A DNA stretch of 64,000 bases from an uncultured candidate division WWE3 bacterium. Its GTDB lineage: Bacteria > Patescibacteriota > WWE3 > UBA101185 > UBA10185. A model generated the notes under the pieces. It did not search any database, had not been told where the DNA came from, and saw only the letters and a program-made list of their open reading frames with translations. The stretch is from positions 558,001 through 622,000 of the forward strand of contig CALKWN010000065.1 of assembly GCA_938004185.1 (NCBI GenBank), given 5' to 3'. The translations under genes and the position numbers were made by a program. Shown here piece after piece: positions 7,713 to 15,992 of this stretch (the stretch's first letter is position 1; the number at the start of each line of letters is the position of its first letter).

Positions 7713-8082
7713 CATCCTGCTGAAAGACCGTTCCTATGGGTAGATTCAACGATGAATTGTAATCTACCCATATTATTTCTCTTACTTCCGAAGAGGGCTT
7801 AGGATTAAAATCCGATTTATTAACAAAAAACACATGCATTAGTATCCGCGTACATTCCTCTGTGTCGTGGTCACGTTCGAATTTACCCATAAGTTGTAAG
7901 TCATCCTCGCTAATGTCCATTGAAAATTCTTCTCTAATCTCTCTCACCAAAGCCTCTTCAGGTGTTTCCCCAGCATTTATTTTTCCACCCGGAGAATTGT
8001 ACCGTTCCTTGTTGACGGAACGCTCCAAAAGAAGTTTTTTATCTTTAATGATTATTCCCGCAGCTTTCGATACTACTTTCAT
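7675..8082 (-). CDS. Nudix hydrolase, MutT-like
   Basis: The 135-residue protein contains the Nudix box GGKINAGE...REIREEFSM at about residues 31-54, with Ser in place of the last Gly. Such enzymes hydrolyse 8-oxo-dGTP or other nucleoside triphosphates to monophosphates. The gene converges on the kinase gene and overlaps its 3' end by 38 bp. TATAAT lies seven bases before the ATG on its strand, suggesting a leaderless or nearly leaderless transcript. Substrate not assignable from sequence. Confidence 0.8.
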   Translation of the reverse strand: MKVVSKAAGIIIKDKKLLLERSVNKERYNSPGGKINAGETPEEALVREIREEFSMDISEDDLQLMGKFERDHDTEECTRILMHVFFVNKSDFNPKPSSEVREIIWVDYNSSLNLPIGTVFQQDVIPHLHTEGYID

Positions 8083-8137
8083 GGCGATAATTATATATTA
8101 AATGGCTATACTTCAATAACAAACTTCCCCGCGTATG

Positions 8138-8166
8138 TTGACGCATTCATCATAATTCCATAGACT
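8138..8166 (+). promoter_or_regulatory. promoter of the energy operon
   Basis: TTGACG (8138-8143), a 17-bp spacer and TAGACT (8161-8166) are followed by six bases and the ATG at 8173. Transcription would start at or next to the start codon, so the first gene is predicted leaderless. Confidence 0.7.
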
Positions 8167-8172
8167 AAACAT

Positions 8173-11034
8173 ATGCCAAAAGAACTCACTGCCCTCTTTT
8201 GTCCTAATTCTGTAGCAATTGTAGGGGCATCAAGATCACCGGAAAAAGTAGGTGCTGTTGTACTTCAAAATATCGTTAATTCCAAATATGAGGGAAAAAT
8301 TTTCGCAGTTAATCCTAATTCTGAAAATATCGGTGATGTGAAATGTTATAAAAGTATAGACGACCTTCCCGAAATTCCTGATCTGGTAATCGTGGCTATT
8401 CCCGCCACCATTGTTACAGACCTAATGACACGGGCAGGAGATAAAGGAATAAAAAACTTCGTAATACTCACAGCCGGATTTAAAGAAACCGGAACCGACG
8501 GGGCTAAACTTGAAAAACAACTTGAAGAAATTGCAAAAAAATACTCCATGAACATACTTGGTCCGAACTGCCTGGGTTTTGTTAACACCTCCTGCCCGAT
8601 AAACGTTACGTTCGCAAAAGTAACGGGAGCAACCGGAAATTTAAGATTTATTTCTCAATCTGGAGCTATAGCGGCAAGTCTTTTTGATTGGTGTGCTTCC
8701 GTAAACTTAGGATTTAGCGACTTTGTAACACTTGGGAATAAGACGGTTCTAGATGAAAACGACATCCTGGAATACTTTTTGAACACCGGCGACCAATCAA
8801 TATCTTCCCTCGCCGACGACGGGATGTCAGCCGTGCATCCGATAGGACTGTACCTGGAATCAATAACAAACGGCGAAAGGTTTATGGACCTCACCCGAAA
8901 AATTTCTCAAAAAGACCCGATATTTATCATAAAACCCGGTAAAAGCGCTGCGGCGGCATCTGCCATGAAATCGCACACAGGAGCAATTGCCGGATCAGAT
9001 GACGTTCTTGAAACAGCACTAAAACAATCGGGGGTACTAAGATGCAACTCACTGCAAGAATTTTTTGATATATCGAAGGCGTTTTCGTGGGAAGAAATTC
9101 CCAAAGGACCTAGAGTAGCTGTGATTTCCAACGCAGGCGGACCGGCAGTAATTACAGCCGACGCAATAGTAAACAATGGCCTAGAAGTCGCAGAATTCGA
9201 CGATAAAACAAAACAAAAACTTACGGAAGTTCTGCCCAGAGCGGCTGCGATTCTCGATCCGGTAGATGTGATGGGTGACGCCCTGCCCGACAGATATGCC
9301 GCGGCAATTGAAACCGTACTCGAAACCGAAAATTGTGATTCGCTTTTGGTAATACTCACGCCTCAAATAGTAACGAAAGTAAAGGAAACGGCGGAAATAA
9401 TAGGGCAAATGTCTAAAAAATACAAAAAACCTATTTTCTGCTCTTTTATCGGCGGAAACTTGGTAATGGAGGGAATAAGAAAACTCGACGAGTATAAAAT
9501 ACCTTCCTTTGAATATCCTGAACAAGCCGTTTCGGCAATCGGAGCGATGTGGAAATTCAGTAATCAGCAACAAATTTTAAAAGAAGAAATTTTGGATATT
9601 AGTGTATTAAACACCCAGCTCCTCCCCGATCCCGCACTACAAATAATTAAATCAGCGATTACCTCAAACCGTCCTATACTGGATAATCAGGAAGCCGATG
9701 CAATTGTTTCAGGCGCGGGTATACAAACTCCTCCGTCAAAACTTGCGGAAAATTTGGAGGATGCCAAATTCTTTGCAGAAAATGTCGGATACCCTGTTGT
9801 TTTAAAACTGTCCTCTCCAGGACTTGTTCATAAAAAACATGTTGGCGGAGTTATCGTGGATATACGAAACCAGGAACAACTGGATCAGGCGTGGGAAACA
9901 TTAATCAGAAAGGTAGAAAACCTCGATCCTAAAGTGAGAAACGGTGTGAGATTTCAGATACAAAAAGAGGTTCCTTCAGGAACTGAAGTTATTGTAGGAA
10001 TAAAAAGGGATCCGACTTTCGGACCCGTACTTTTATTCGGAGCAGGAGGATCTCTTGCTGAAATGATAGCGGATAAAAACCTGCGGCTCCTTCCTGTCGA
10101 TATAAATACGGCGAAAGAACTTGTCGCACAATCAAAAGTTTATTCATTGTTAAAAGGGGATGAAAACGAACCTGCTCACGCTTTAGACAAGCTTTATGAC
10201 TTAATTGTAAAACTTGGAAAACTTGCAAAATCCACTTCCGAAATAACGGACATAGAAATAAATCCCGCTGTTGTTACTGTTAACGATGTCTGGGCCGTTG
10301 ATAGCAAAGTATTTCTTGAAGCCGATAAACCCAAGCCGGCAGGTCCCAAATTTAAAACAGCCGTAACTTTATCCGCAGAGCTTTTAGCAGGCAAAACAAG
10401 GTATTTCGAATTTGAAATGGAGGAAAATTTTGAATTTAAAGCCGGGCAGTATGTAAGTGTAAAGGTTTCGGATACAAGAATTAACTGTTACTCCATAGCC
10501 GGGCAGGAGGCACCCAATAAATTCAATCTTCTTGTTGATTCCACGCCGGGCGGACCGGGCTCAAAATTCTTTGAATCACTAAAACCCGGGGACAAGATCA
10601 CTTACCTTGGACCTTTTGGTAATTTTCAATTGAAACCCGACGACGGTTCAAAAAACATGCTCTTTTTAGCAACCGGCTGCGGCACCGCTCCTTTTAAATA
10701 CATGGTTAAAAAAGCACTAGAAAATAACTCACCCGACAAAAATGTTTCACTCTACATAGGTGTAAATAACTACGAAGACGTGTTTCTAAAAGATTATTTT
10801 GAAAATCTTACGAAAGAGTACCCAAACTTTAAAGTAAATTTCGCAATAAAAAATCCGAATGAAAAATGGAAAGGACACGTAGGTTTCATAAACGAAATTG
10901 TTAAAGAAGATTACCCGGACGCTAAAGACTGCTCAGTTTACATGTGCGGAAGTAAATTTATGATAGAGGATGCCACGGAAATGTTGAAATCCAAAGGCTG
11001 CCCTCCTGATAGAATTTATATGGAGAAAATATGA
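8173..11034 (+). CDS. ADP-forming acetyl-CoA synthetase fused to ferredoxin reductase-like flavoprotein
   Basis: The protein has 953 residues. The first part is ADP-forming acetyl-CoA synthetase (acyl-CoA + ADP + Pi to acid + ATP + CoA): CoA-binding Rossmann domain (VAIVGAS), ligase domains with the phospho-His268 in SHTGA, and an ATP-grasp domain from about 480 to 715 (LKLSSPGLVHKKHVGG). After about residue 724 a complete FNR-type module follows: CYSIAG (about 769, FAD), ATGCGTAPF (about 832, NAD(P)) and a C-terminal CGSKFM. It has no [2Fe-2S] domain. The flavoprotein part resembles the gamma (diaphorase) subunit of sulfhydrogenases. It overlaps the next gene by 4 bp. The fusion would join ATP formation and electron transfer in one polypeptide. 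Confidence 0.85.
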   Translation: MPKELTALFCPNSVAIVGASRSPEKVGAVVLQNIVNSKYEGKIFAVNPNSENIGDVKCYKSIDDLPEIPDLVIVAIPATIVTDLMTRAGDKGIKNFVILTAGFKETGTDGAKLEKQLEEIAKKYSMNILGPNCLGFVNTSCPINVTFAKVTGATGNLRFISQSGAIAASLFDWCASVNLGFSDFVTLGNKTVLDENDILEYFLNTGDQSISSLADDGMSAVHPIGLYLESITNGERFMDLTRKISQKDPIFIIKPGKSAAAASAMKSHTGAIAGSDDVLETALKQSGVLRCNSLQEFFDISKAFSWEEIPKGPRVAVISNAGGPAVITADAIVNNGLEVAEFDDKTKQKLTEVLPRAAAILDPVDVMGDALPDRYAAAIETVLETENCDSLLVILTPQIVTKVKETAEIIGQMSKKYKKPIFCSFIGGNLVMEGIRKLDEYKIPSFEYPEQAVSAIGAMWKFSNQQQILKEEILDISVLNTQLLPDPALQIIKSAITSNRPILDNQEADAIVSGAGIQTPPSKLAENLEDAKFFAENVGYPVVLKLSSPGLVHKKHVGGVIVDIRNQEQLDQAWETLIRKVENLDPKVRNGVRFQIQKEVPSGTEVIVGIKRDPTFGPVLLFGAGGSLAEMIADKNLRLLPVDINTAKELVAQSKVYSLLKGDENEPAHALDKLYDLIVKLGKLAKSTSEITDIEINPAVVTVNDVWAVDSKVFLEADKPKPAGPKFKTAVTLSAELLAGKTRYFEFEMEENFEFKAGQYVSVKVSDTRINCYSIAGQEAPNKFNLLVDSTPGGPGSKFFESLKPGDKITYLGPFGNFQLKPDDGSKNMLFLATGCGTAPFKYMVKKALENNSPDKNVSLYIGVNNYEDVFLKDYFENLTKEYPNFKVNFAIKNPNEKWKGHVGFINEIVKEDYPDAKDCSVYMCGSKFMIEDATEMLKSKGCPPDRIYMEKI

Positions 11035-12776
11035 AAAAAGAGAAACCTACAACTATTACTTCGGTAAAAATCGGAGGTCAGGCAGGTCAGGGGATAAAGT
11101 CAATGGGACTGATGCTGGCCAAACACGCCGTTCGATCAGGCTACTGTATTTACGATCAGATAGAATATCCTTCGTTGATAAGAGGTGGACATAATGTTAT
11201 GCAGGTCAGTTTCTCTTCAGAAGAAGTTTTAGCTCCCCAAAAACTGACTGATCTATTAATTGCGTTGAATCAAGAAACGATAGACTTACATGGCAGTACT
11301 TTAAAGAAAACCGGTGCAATCATTTTTAATTCTGACAACACAGCCGACACCTCAAAAGTGGATAAAAACATTCTTCTGTGCGGAATTCCGTTATCGTCTA
11401 TCGCGAAAGAAGCAGGTGGGGATGAATTATTTATAAATATTGGGGCGGTCGGTGCAGCCATAGCTTTGTTGGGAGGCAACCTGGCTACATTACAAGAGTT
11501 AATAAAAGAAGAGTTCAAAGATAAGACCGAAGAAATAATTGCGAGTAATCTCCATGCCGCGGAAAACGGGTATGAACACATAACTAAAAGTTATAAAAAC
11601 GCTGTAAACAATTTATTAAAGCCCATTGAAACCGTAAACTCTTTTATTCCCAGAATGGTAATAAGCGGAAATGAAGCCGTTGCTCTCGGAGCAATCTCGG
11701 CGGGAATGCAATTTGCTTCAATATATCCGATGTCTCCTGTTTCTAACATAATGCATGTATTGGCCGCGAATCAGGACAAGTATTCTTATGTTTTCAAACA
11801 GGCTGAAGATGAATTATCTGCCATTAATATGGCTATAGGTGCTTCTTTTGCCGGAGCAAGATCTTTAACATCCACATCGGGCGGAGGTTTTTGCTTAATG
11901 ACGGAAGGGTACGGCCTTGCGGGAATAACTGAAACTCCTGTTGTAGTAATTGAAGGAATGCGTGGGGGACCTGCTACCGGACTTCCTACATGGAGCGAGC
12001 AGGGCGATTTGCAATTTGTTCTTCACGCGCACCAGGGAGATTTTCCAAGAATAGTTTTGGCTGCAGGAGACGCAAAAGAAGCTTTCGAACTTACAATGGA
12101 AGCGTTTAATCTTGCCGACAAATACCAAACCCCCATCGTCCTTTTAATTGATAAAAATATTTGTGAAAACGATCAAAGCTACCAAATGTTTGAGGTAGTA
12201 ACATACAAAGTTGACCGAGGAAAGTTTATTGACGAGCCTTCCGAAGATTACAAAAGATATAAATTTGAAAAGGACGGCATATCTTTAAGAAGTGTTCCCG
12301 GTGCGGGTAATTTCTTTTTAGCCAATTCCGATGAACATGACGAATATGGTTATTCAACCGAAGAAATTGAAATGAGAAATAAAATGCACGAAAAAAGAAT
12401 GCAAAAACTCGTAACATGCGAAAAGGAAGATATGGCGGAGCCGGAAATATTCGGTCCTGAGGAAGCAGATATAACGATAGTTTCGTGGGGCAGTAATAAA
12501 GGTAGCATTCTTCAAGCAATTAAAAATTACAAGAATGTGAACTATCTTCATGTTACCTGGATGAACCCTTTCCCCACTGAAGCGGTTAAAAAAGTTTTAT
12601 CTTCTGCAAAACATGTAATTGATGTTGAATGCAACTATACCGCTCAATTTGCCAATCTTATTAGAGAAAAGACCGGGATTGAAATAACCGATAAACTTCT
12701 TAAATATGACGGGAGACAAATCTTCCCCGAAGAAGTTGAAGAGAAAATTAAAAAAGCGCTGAAAGGAGATAAATAA
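11031..12776 (+). CDS. 2-oxoacid:ferredoxin oxidoreductase, fused gamma-alpha subunit
   Basis: The protein has 581 residues. Residues 1-190 are the gamma domain (VKIGGQAGQGIKSMG, then RGGHNVMQVSFS), which binds CoA. Residues 205-581 are the alpha (pyrimidine-binding) domain with the SPVSNIMH and TSGGGF segments. With the beta subunit directly downstream it oxidises pyruvate or another 2-oxoacid to acyl-CoA, reducing ferredoxin. The ATG overlaps the TGA of the acetyl-CoA synthetase gene, so acyl-CoA production and ATP-yielding use are translationally coupled. Pyruvate versus 2-oxoglutarate specificity cannot be read from the sequence. Confidence 0.9.
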   Translation: MKKEKPTTITSVKIGGQAGQGIKSMGLMLAKHAVRSGYCIYDQIEYPSLIRGGHNVMQVSFSSEEVLAPQKLTDLLIALNQETIDLHGSTLKKTGAIIFNSDNTADTSKVDKNILLCGIPLSSIAKEAGGDELFINIGAVGAAIALLGGNLATLQELIKEEFKDKTEEIIASNLHAAENGYEHITKSYKNAVNNLLKPIETVNSFIPRMVISGNEAVALGAISAGMQFASIYPMSPVSNIMHVLAANQDKYSYVFKQAEDELSAINMAIGASFAGARSLTSTSGGGFCLMTEGYGLAGITETPVVVIEGMRGGPATGLPTWSEQGDLQFVLHAHQGDFPRIVLAAGDAKEAFELTMEAFNLADKYQTPIVLLIDKNICENDQSYQMFEVVTYKVDRGKFIDEPSEDYKRYKFEKDGISLRSVPGAGNFFLANSDEHDEYGYSTEEIEMRNKMHEKRMQKLVTCEKEDMAEPEIFGPEEADITIVSWGSNKGSILQAIKNYKNVNYLHVTWMNPFPTEAVKKVLSSAKHVIDVECNYTAQFANLIREKTGIEITDKLLKYDGRQIFPEEVEEKIKKALKGDK

Positions 12777-13619
12777 ATGACTAACATGACGGATCTTAAA
12801 ACACCCTGCTCCCCTACCTGGTGCCCGGGTTGCGGAAACCTGAATATTTGGGGCGCGTTTAAACAAGCAGCAGTAAAGGAAGGGTGGGATAACACAAACA
12901 CCGCTCTTGTAGCAGGGATCGGATGCCACGGCCACATACTTAACTTTGTAAAAATTACTTCATTCGAAGGACTTCACGGGAGAGCTTTGCCTGTCGCCAC
13001 CGGAATAAAACACGCAAATGAACGTCTGAATGTCTTTGTATTCACCGGGGACGGAGATTGTTTCGGCGAAGGAGGAAACCATTTTATTCACGCCTGCAGA
13101 AGAGATCACGATTTAACGGTTTTGTTGCACGATAATTCTTTGTACGCACTTACAACAGGGCAAACTTCTCCGCTATCTCCAAAAGGTTTGAAAACAAAAT
13201 CTTCTCCACAGGGAAACTCGGATCAACCCTTCAACCCTCTAACATTAGCAATAATTTCAGGTGCAACTTTTGTTGCCAGAGCTTACGCCGGAGATATGCC
13301 AAAGCTTACCGAAATGATAATTGAGGCAAATAAACATAAGGGGTTATCGGTTGTTGATATTCTTCAACCGTGTGTGACTTTTAATAAAGTTTTAACCCAC
13401 GATTTTTATAGGGCAAACTCATATTATCTGGGCGACGATTACGATCCTACAAACAAAAGTGCTGCTCTTGAAAAAGCCCTTGAATTCGGTGAAAAAAGTG
13501 TGCCTTTGGGAATTTTCTATAAATCAGGCGGAGAAAGAGAAGACAAAGAACAAACAGCCCTGGTAGACAAACCGGCACTGAAATACGACCTCAGTGACCT
13601 TTTCAAAAAATTTACATAA
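12777..13619 (+). CDS. 2-oxoacid:ferredoxin oxidoreductase beta subunit
   Basis: The 280-residue protein has the N-terminal CPGCG cluster ligands, a third Cys in IGCHGH, and the thiamine-diphosphate motif GDGDCFGEGG...NSLYALTTGQ. It forms the TPP/[4Fe-4S] half of the complex with the preceding gene. AAGGAG lies 8 bases upstream of the ATG, which immediately follows the previous stop. There is no separate delta (2x[4Fe-4S]) subunit, so electrons must leave from the single beta cluster to a soluble ferredoxin, possibly the one encoded 52 bp downstream. Confidence 0.92.
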   Translation: MTNMTDLKTPCSPTWCPGCGNLNIWGAFKQAAVKEGWDNTNTALVAGIGCHGHILNFVKITSFEGLHGRALPVATGIKHANERLNVFVFTGDGDCFGEGGNHFIHACRRDHDLTVLLHDNSLYALTTGQTSPLSPKGLKTKSSPQGNSDQPFNPLTLAIISGATFVARAYAGDMPKLTEMIIEANKHKGLSVVDILQPCVTFNKVLTHDFYRANSYYLGDDYDPTNKSAALEKALEFGEKSVPLGIFYKSGGEREDKEQTALVDKPALKYDLSDLFKKFT

Positions 13620-13636
13620 AATATTTTCTTTCGGTC

Positions 13637-13665
13637 TTGAAATAAATTTCCATAACCTTTATCCT
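13637..13665 (+). promoter_or_regulatory. promoter of the ferredoxin gene
   Basis: TTGAAA (13637-13642), a 17-bp spacer and TATCCT (13660-13665) lie six bases before the ATG at 13672. This is a complete promoter with predicted leaderless start. Confidence 0.65.
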
Positions 13666-13671
13666 TAACAA

Positions 13672-13917
13672 ATGGAAGATAAAGAAATCCAGATAGGAAA
13701 ATATAAAATTAAGGTCGTCAGAGATTTATGTATCAGCGCTGCCTCGTGCGTTGCAGTTTCTCCGTCGGTTTTTCAACTCGACGGTGAAAGCAAAGCAATA
13801 ATTATCGAGGAAGGTACTGATGAGGCCGAAAATATTTTAATGGCTGCACAATCCTGTCCGACAAAAGCAATTATCGTAACAGACGCCGAAACAGGCGAAC
13901 AGGTTTGGCCTAAATAA
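13672..13917 (+). CDS. single-cluster ferredoxin, probably [3Fe-4S]
   Basis: The 81-residue protein follows the single-cluster ferredoxin plan, CISAASC near residue 20 and SCPTKAI near residue 61. The second ligand of the usual C-x2-C-x2-C is Ala, leaving three cysteines. That predicts a [3Fe-4S] cluster, or a [4Fe-4S] cluster with a non-Cys ligand. It lies between the 2-oxoacid oxidoreductase and the hydrogenase genes and is the likely electron carrier between them and the fused FNR module. Confidence 0.8.
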   Translation: MEDKEIQIGKYKIKVVRDLCISAASCVAVSPSVFQLDGESKAIIIEEGTDEAENILMAAQSCPTKAIIVTDAETGEQVWPK

Positions 13918-13923
13918 TTAACG

Positions 13924-14838
13924 ATGCCGAATAAAACCAAGGGAATTTATTTCGCTCTATTAACTGCGTGTATATCGGGGGTATCGATATTCCTGAATAA
14001 ATTTGCGGTAGGAGCTGTAACGCCCCCACTGTATTTTACTGCGATAAAAAATTCTGCAGTAGCAGTTTTGATTATTTCTGTAGTTCTGGCTTCGGGAAAA
14101 TGGAAAGAAATTAAAAAAATTTCCAAGCGTGAAACAAAATACCTATTACTTATAGGGTTAATCGGCGGGTCGTTGCCCTTCTACCTATACTTCACAGGGC
14201 TTTCTCTTATTCCTGCTGTTAACTCGGCAATAATTCATAAAACATTGATCGTGTGGGTTTCTCTAGTTGCGGTGCCTTTGTTAAAGGAAAAAATCGGCAA
14301 ACTTCAGGCTCTGGGAGTGTTTTTAATTTTCGCCGGAAACATATTTATCGGCGGTTTTGAAGGTTTCGAATTTTCAAAAGGCGAGTTTCTGGTGTTAGTG
14401 GCTACTATCTTATGGGCAGCAGAAACCATTTTGGCTAAAAAAGTTCTTTCCGGTGTTTCGGCAGAAATTACTGCTCTTTTCAGAATGGGACTGGGATCGG
14501 CAATTCTCATGGCCATGATGTTAATTTTTGTTCCGAACGCCGTACAAAAAACAATTTCTCTTGCACCACAACAGCTTTTCTGGATTTCTCTAACAATACT
14601 CACATTAACAGGCTATGTTTTAGGCTGGTATAAAGCCTTAAAAAACGCTCCTGCAATAACAGTAACCTCGATTCTCGCACTTTCAACTTTGATAACTAAT
14701 AGTCTCTCCGCAATTTTTTTAACACACTCCTGGAACATTACGCTGGCGCTTCAAACAGTAATGATAATTTCGGGGATTCTGCTGATCGTATACTCGAACA
14801 AAAATAAATCGATTAATGCTTCTTTAGAGACTGCTTAA
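13924..14838 (+). CDS. EamA/DMT-family transporter
   Basis: The 304-residue protein has about ten hydrophobic segments in two repeated EamA halves (residues 5-140 and 150-290), typical of drug/metabolite transporters in the cytoplasmic membrane. It follows the ferredoxin gene by 6 bp and is probably in its transcript. The substrate is not predictable; export of an organic acid or amine from the adjoining fermentation would fit but is only an inference. Its 3' end overlaps the convergent gene by 15 bp. Confidence 0.85.
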   Translation: MPNKTKGIYFALLTACISGVSIFLNKFAVGAVTPPLYFTAIKNSAVAVLIISVVLASGKWKEIKKISKRETKYLLLIGLIGGSLPFYLYFTGLSLIPAVNSAIIHKTLIVWVSLVAVPLLKEKIGKLQALGVFLIFAGNIFIGGFEGFEFSKGEFLVLVATILWAAETILAKKVLSGVSAEITALFRMGLGSAILMAMMLIFVPNAVQKTISLAPQQLFWISLTILTLTGYVLGWYKALKNAPAITVTSILALSTLITNSLSAIFLTHSWNITLALQTVMIISGILLIVYSNKNKSINASLETA

Positions 14839-15528
14839 TACTTTTTTTGTCCAATAGGTGATTTTTCTTACTTCATCGGCATTTAATATTTTTATTGCCT
14901 GACCCCAGTGAACAGCTACAACACTGCCTTTTTTCAAACCGCGAAGAAAACCGGGAACAATTGAAGCTTTTTCGATCTTTTTAACTAACGTATATTTCTT
15001 TCCGTTTTTCTTAAGAGATTTAAGATCTACCTTGACCTTACCATCCGAAATTTCGATAACCTTACCCCAACGCACCATACAATTATTTATGGTTTTTATA
15101 TTGTAGGGCACCGAGCCGCTAGCCCTTCCTACGCCCACATGTAAAACCTGAAATAAATGTGTGGGTATAAACTCTTTTGGAGGATTTTTCTCCAGTTCGC
15201 CGACCAGCCAAGCAGGAACTCCCTGTTTAACAAAATTTTTTAGAAGAACGCCGTAATCTTCCGGTTTAATTTTTTTAAGTTCATTATTTCCAAGCCAATA
15301 CGCCTCGGAAACTTTGTAAGAAAACTTCGGTGTCCTTAACAATTTTGAAATTGTGCTCAAATAAGGATGAAGGACGATAAATTTTTTCAGCTCCGACTCT
15401 ACTCCCACACATTTGCCTTCTGTTACGCAGGATTTAAACTTTTCGGGAGCTGAATTTCTTCCGCAATATCCAAGCGAATTGGGAGGCAGCGAGAAACGGC
15501 ATGTAAATCGAAGGGCTTTTTTGTCCAT
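14824..15528 (-). CDS. hydrogenase-associated DUF6390-like protein
   Basis: The 234-residue protein begins with FSLPPNSLGYCGRNSAPEKF after MDKKALRFTCR, resembling the N-terminal PPNxLGYCG signature I associate with DUF6390, a family encoded beside NiFe hydrogenases. Residues about 60-120 are helical; the C-terminal half is rich in Lys and beta-like (KVIEISDGKVKVDLKSLKK). The ATG at 15528 is chosen over an upstream TTG. It lies near the hydrogenase maturation peptidase and large subunit and is probably a maturation or accessory factor. No enzymatic motif is visible. Confidence 0.55.
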   Translation of the reverse strand: MDKKALRFTCRFSLPPNSLGYCGRNSAPEKFKSCVTEGKCVGVESELKKFIVLHPYLSTISKLLRTPKFSYKVSEAYWLGNNELKKIKPEDYGVLLKNFVKQGVPAWLVGELEKNPPKEFIPTHLFQVLHVGVGRASGSVPYNIKTINNCMVRWGKVIEISDGKVKVDLKSLKKNGKKYTLVKKIEKASIVPGFLRGLKKGSVVAVHWGQAIKILNADEVRKITYWTKKVLSSL

Positions 15529-15590
15529 GATGCTGGTAATACTATAACAAGACGGTTGCAAAATAAAGTCTGTGACGGTACAAATATTTC

Positions 15591-15992
15591 ATGAAGATCT
15601 ATGTATTCGGAAACAAAGACACTCCCTTGGATAACAGATCTTTTGAAGTTGCCGAAAAATTGAAACACACCGAAAAAAATTTTGAATTTATTGAAGTGTC
15701 TCCGAATAAAGATCTCCCTGTAACGGAACGCGAAAATGTCATTATTCTGGATACTGTTGAGGGAATTGAAAAAACCACCGTACTTACCGAAAATGACTTC
15801 GATAAACTGGTGTTGTCACCGAATACTACTGTACACGATTTTGATCTCGGCTTTCAGCTTAAATACCTGAAAAAAATCGGAAAACTGGGAAAAGTTACGA
15901 TTATTGGAGTTCCGCGGGAGGGGGAAATTGATTATTTCCTTATCCAATCCACTTTAAGAAAGTTGGTCGCACATGACATGCAGGGATCGTAG
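15591..15992 (+). CDS. hydrogenase maturation peptidase (HycI/HyaD type)
   Basis: The 133-residue protein is a shortened, divergent hydrogenase peptidase: FGNKDTPLDNRSFE at the start, ILDTVEG in the middle and TTVHDFDLGFQLKYL later. Asp14, Asp53 and His82 correspond to the nickel-contacting acidic/His triad of HybD-type peptidases, which remove the C-terminal tail of the large subunit after Ni insertion. It converges on the large-subunit gene and overlaps it by 61 bp, exactly where the cleaved tail is encoded. The assignment rests on these motifs and the neighbours. Confidence 0.75.
   Translation: MKIYVFGNKDTPLDNRSFEVAEKLKHTEKNFEFIEVSPNKDLPVTERENVIILDTVEGIEKTTVLTENDFDKLVLSPNTTVHDFDLGFQLKYLKKIGKLGKVTIIGVPREGEIDYFLIQSTLRKLVAHDMQGS

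Noticed and set aside
2009..8082. Qat or type IV CBASS defence system
   Set aside because: QueC-like proteins occur in both, but I see no TatD nuclease, QatA-type ATPase, CD-NTase or effector in the island.
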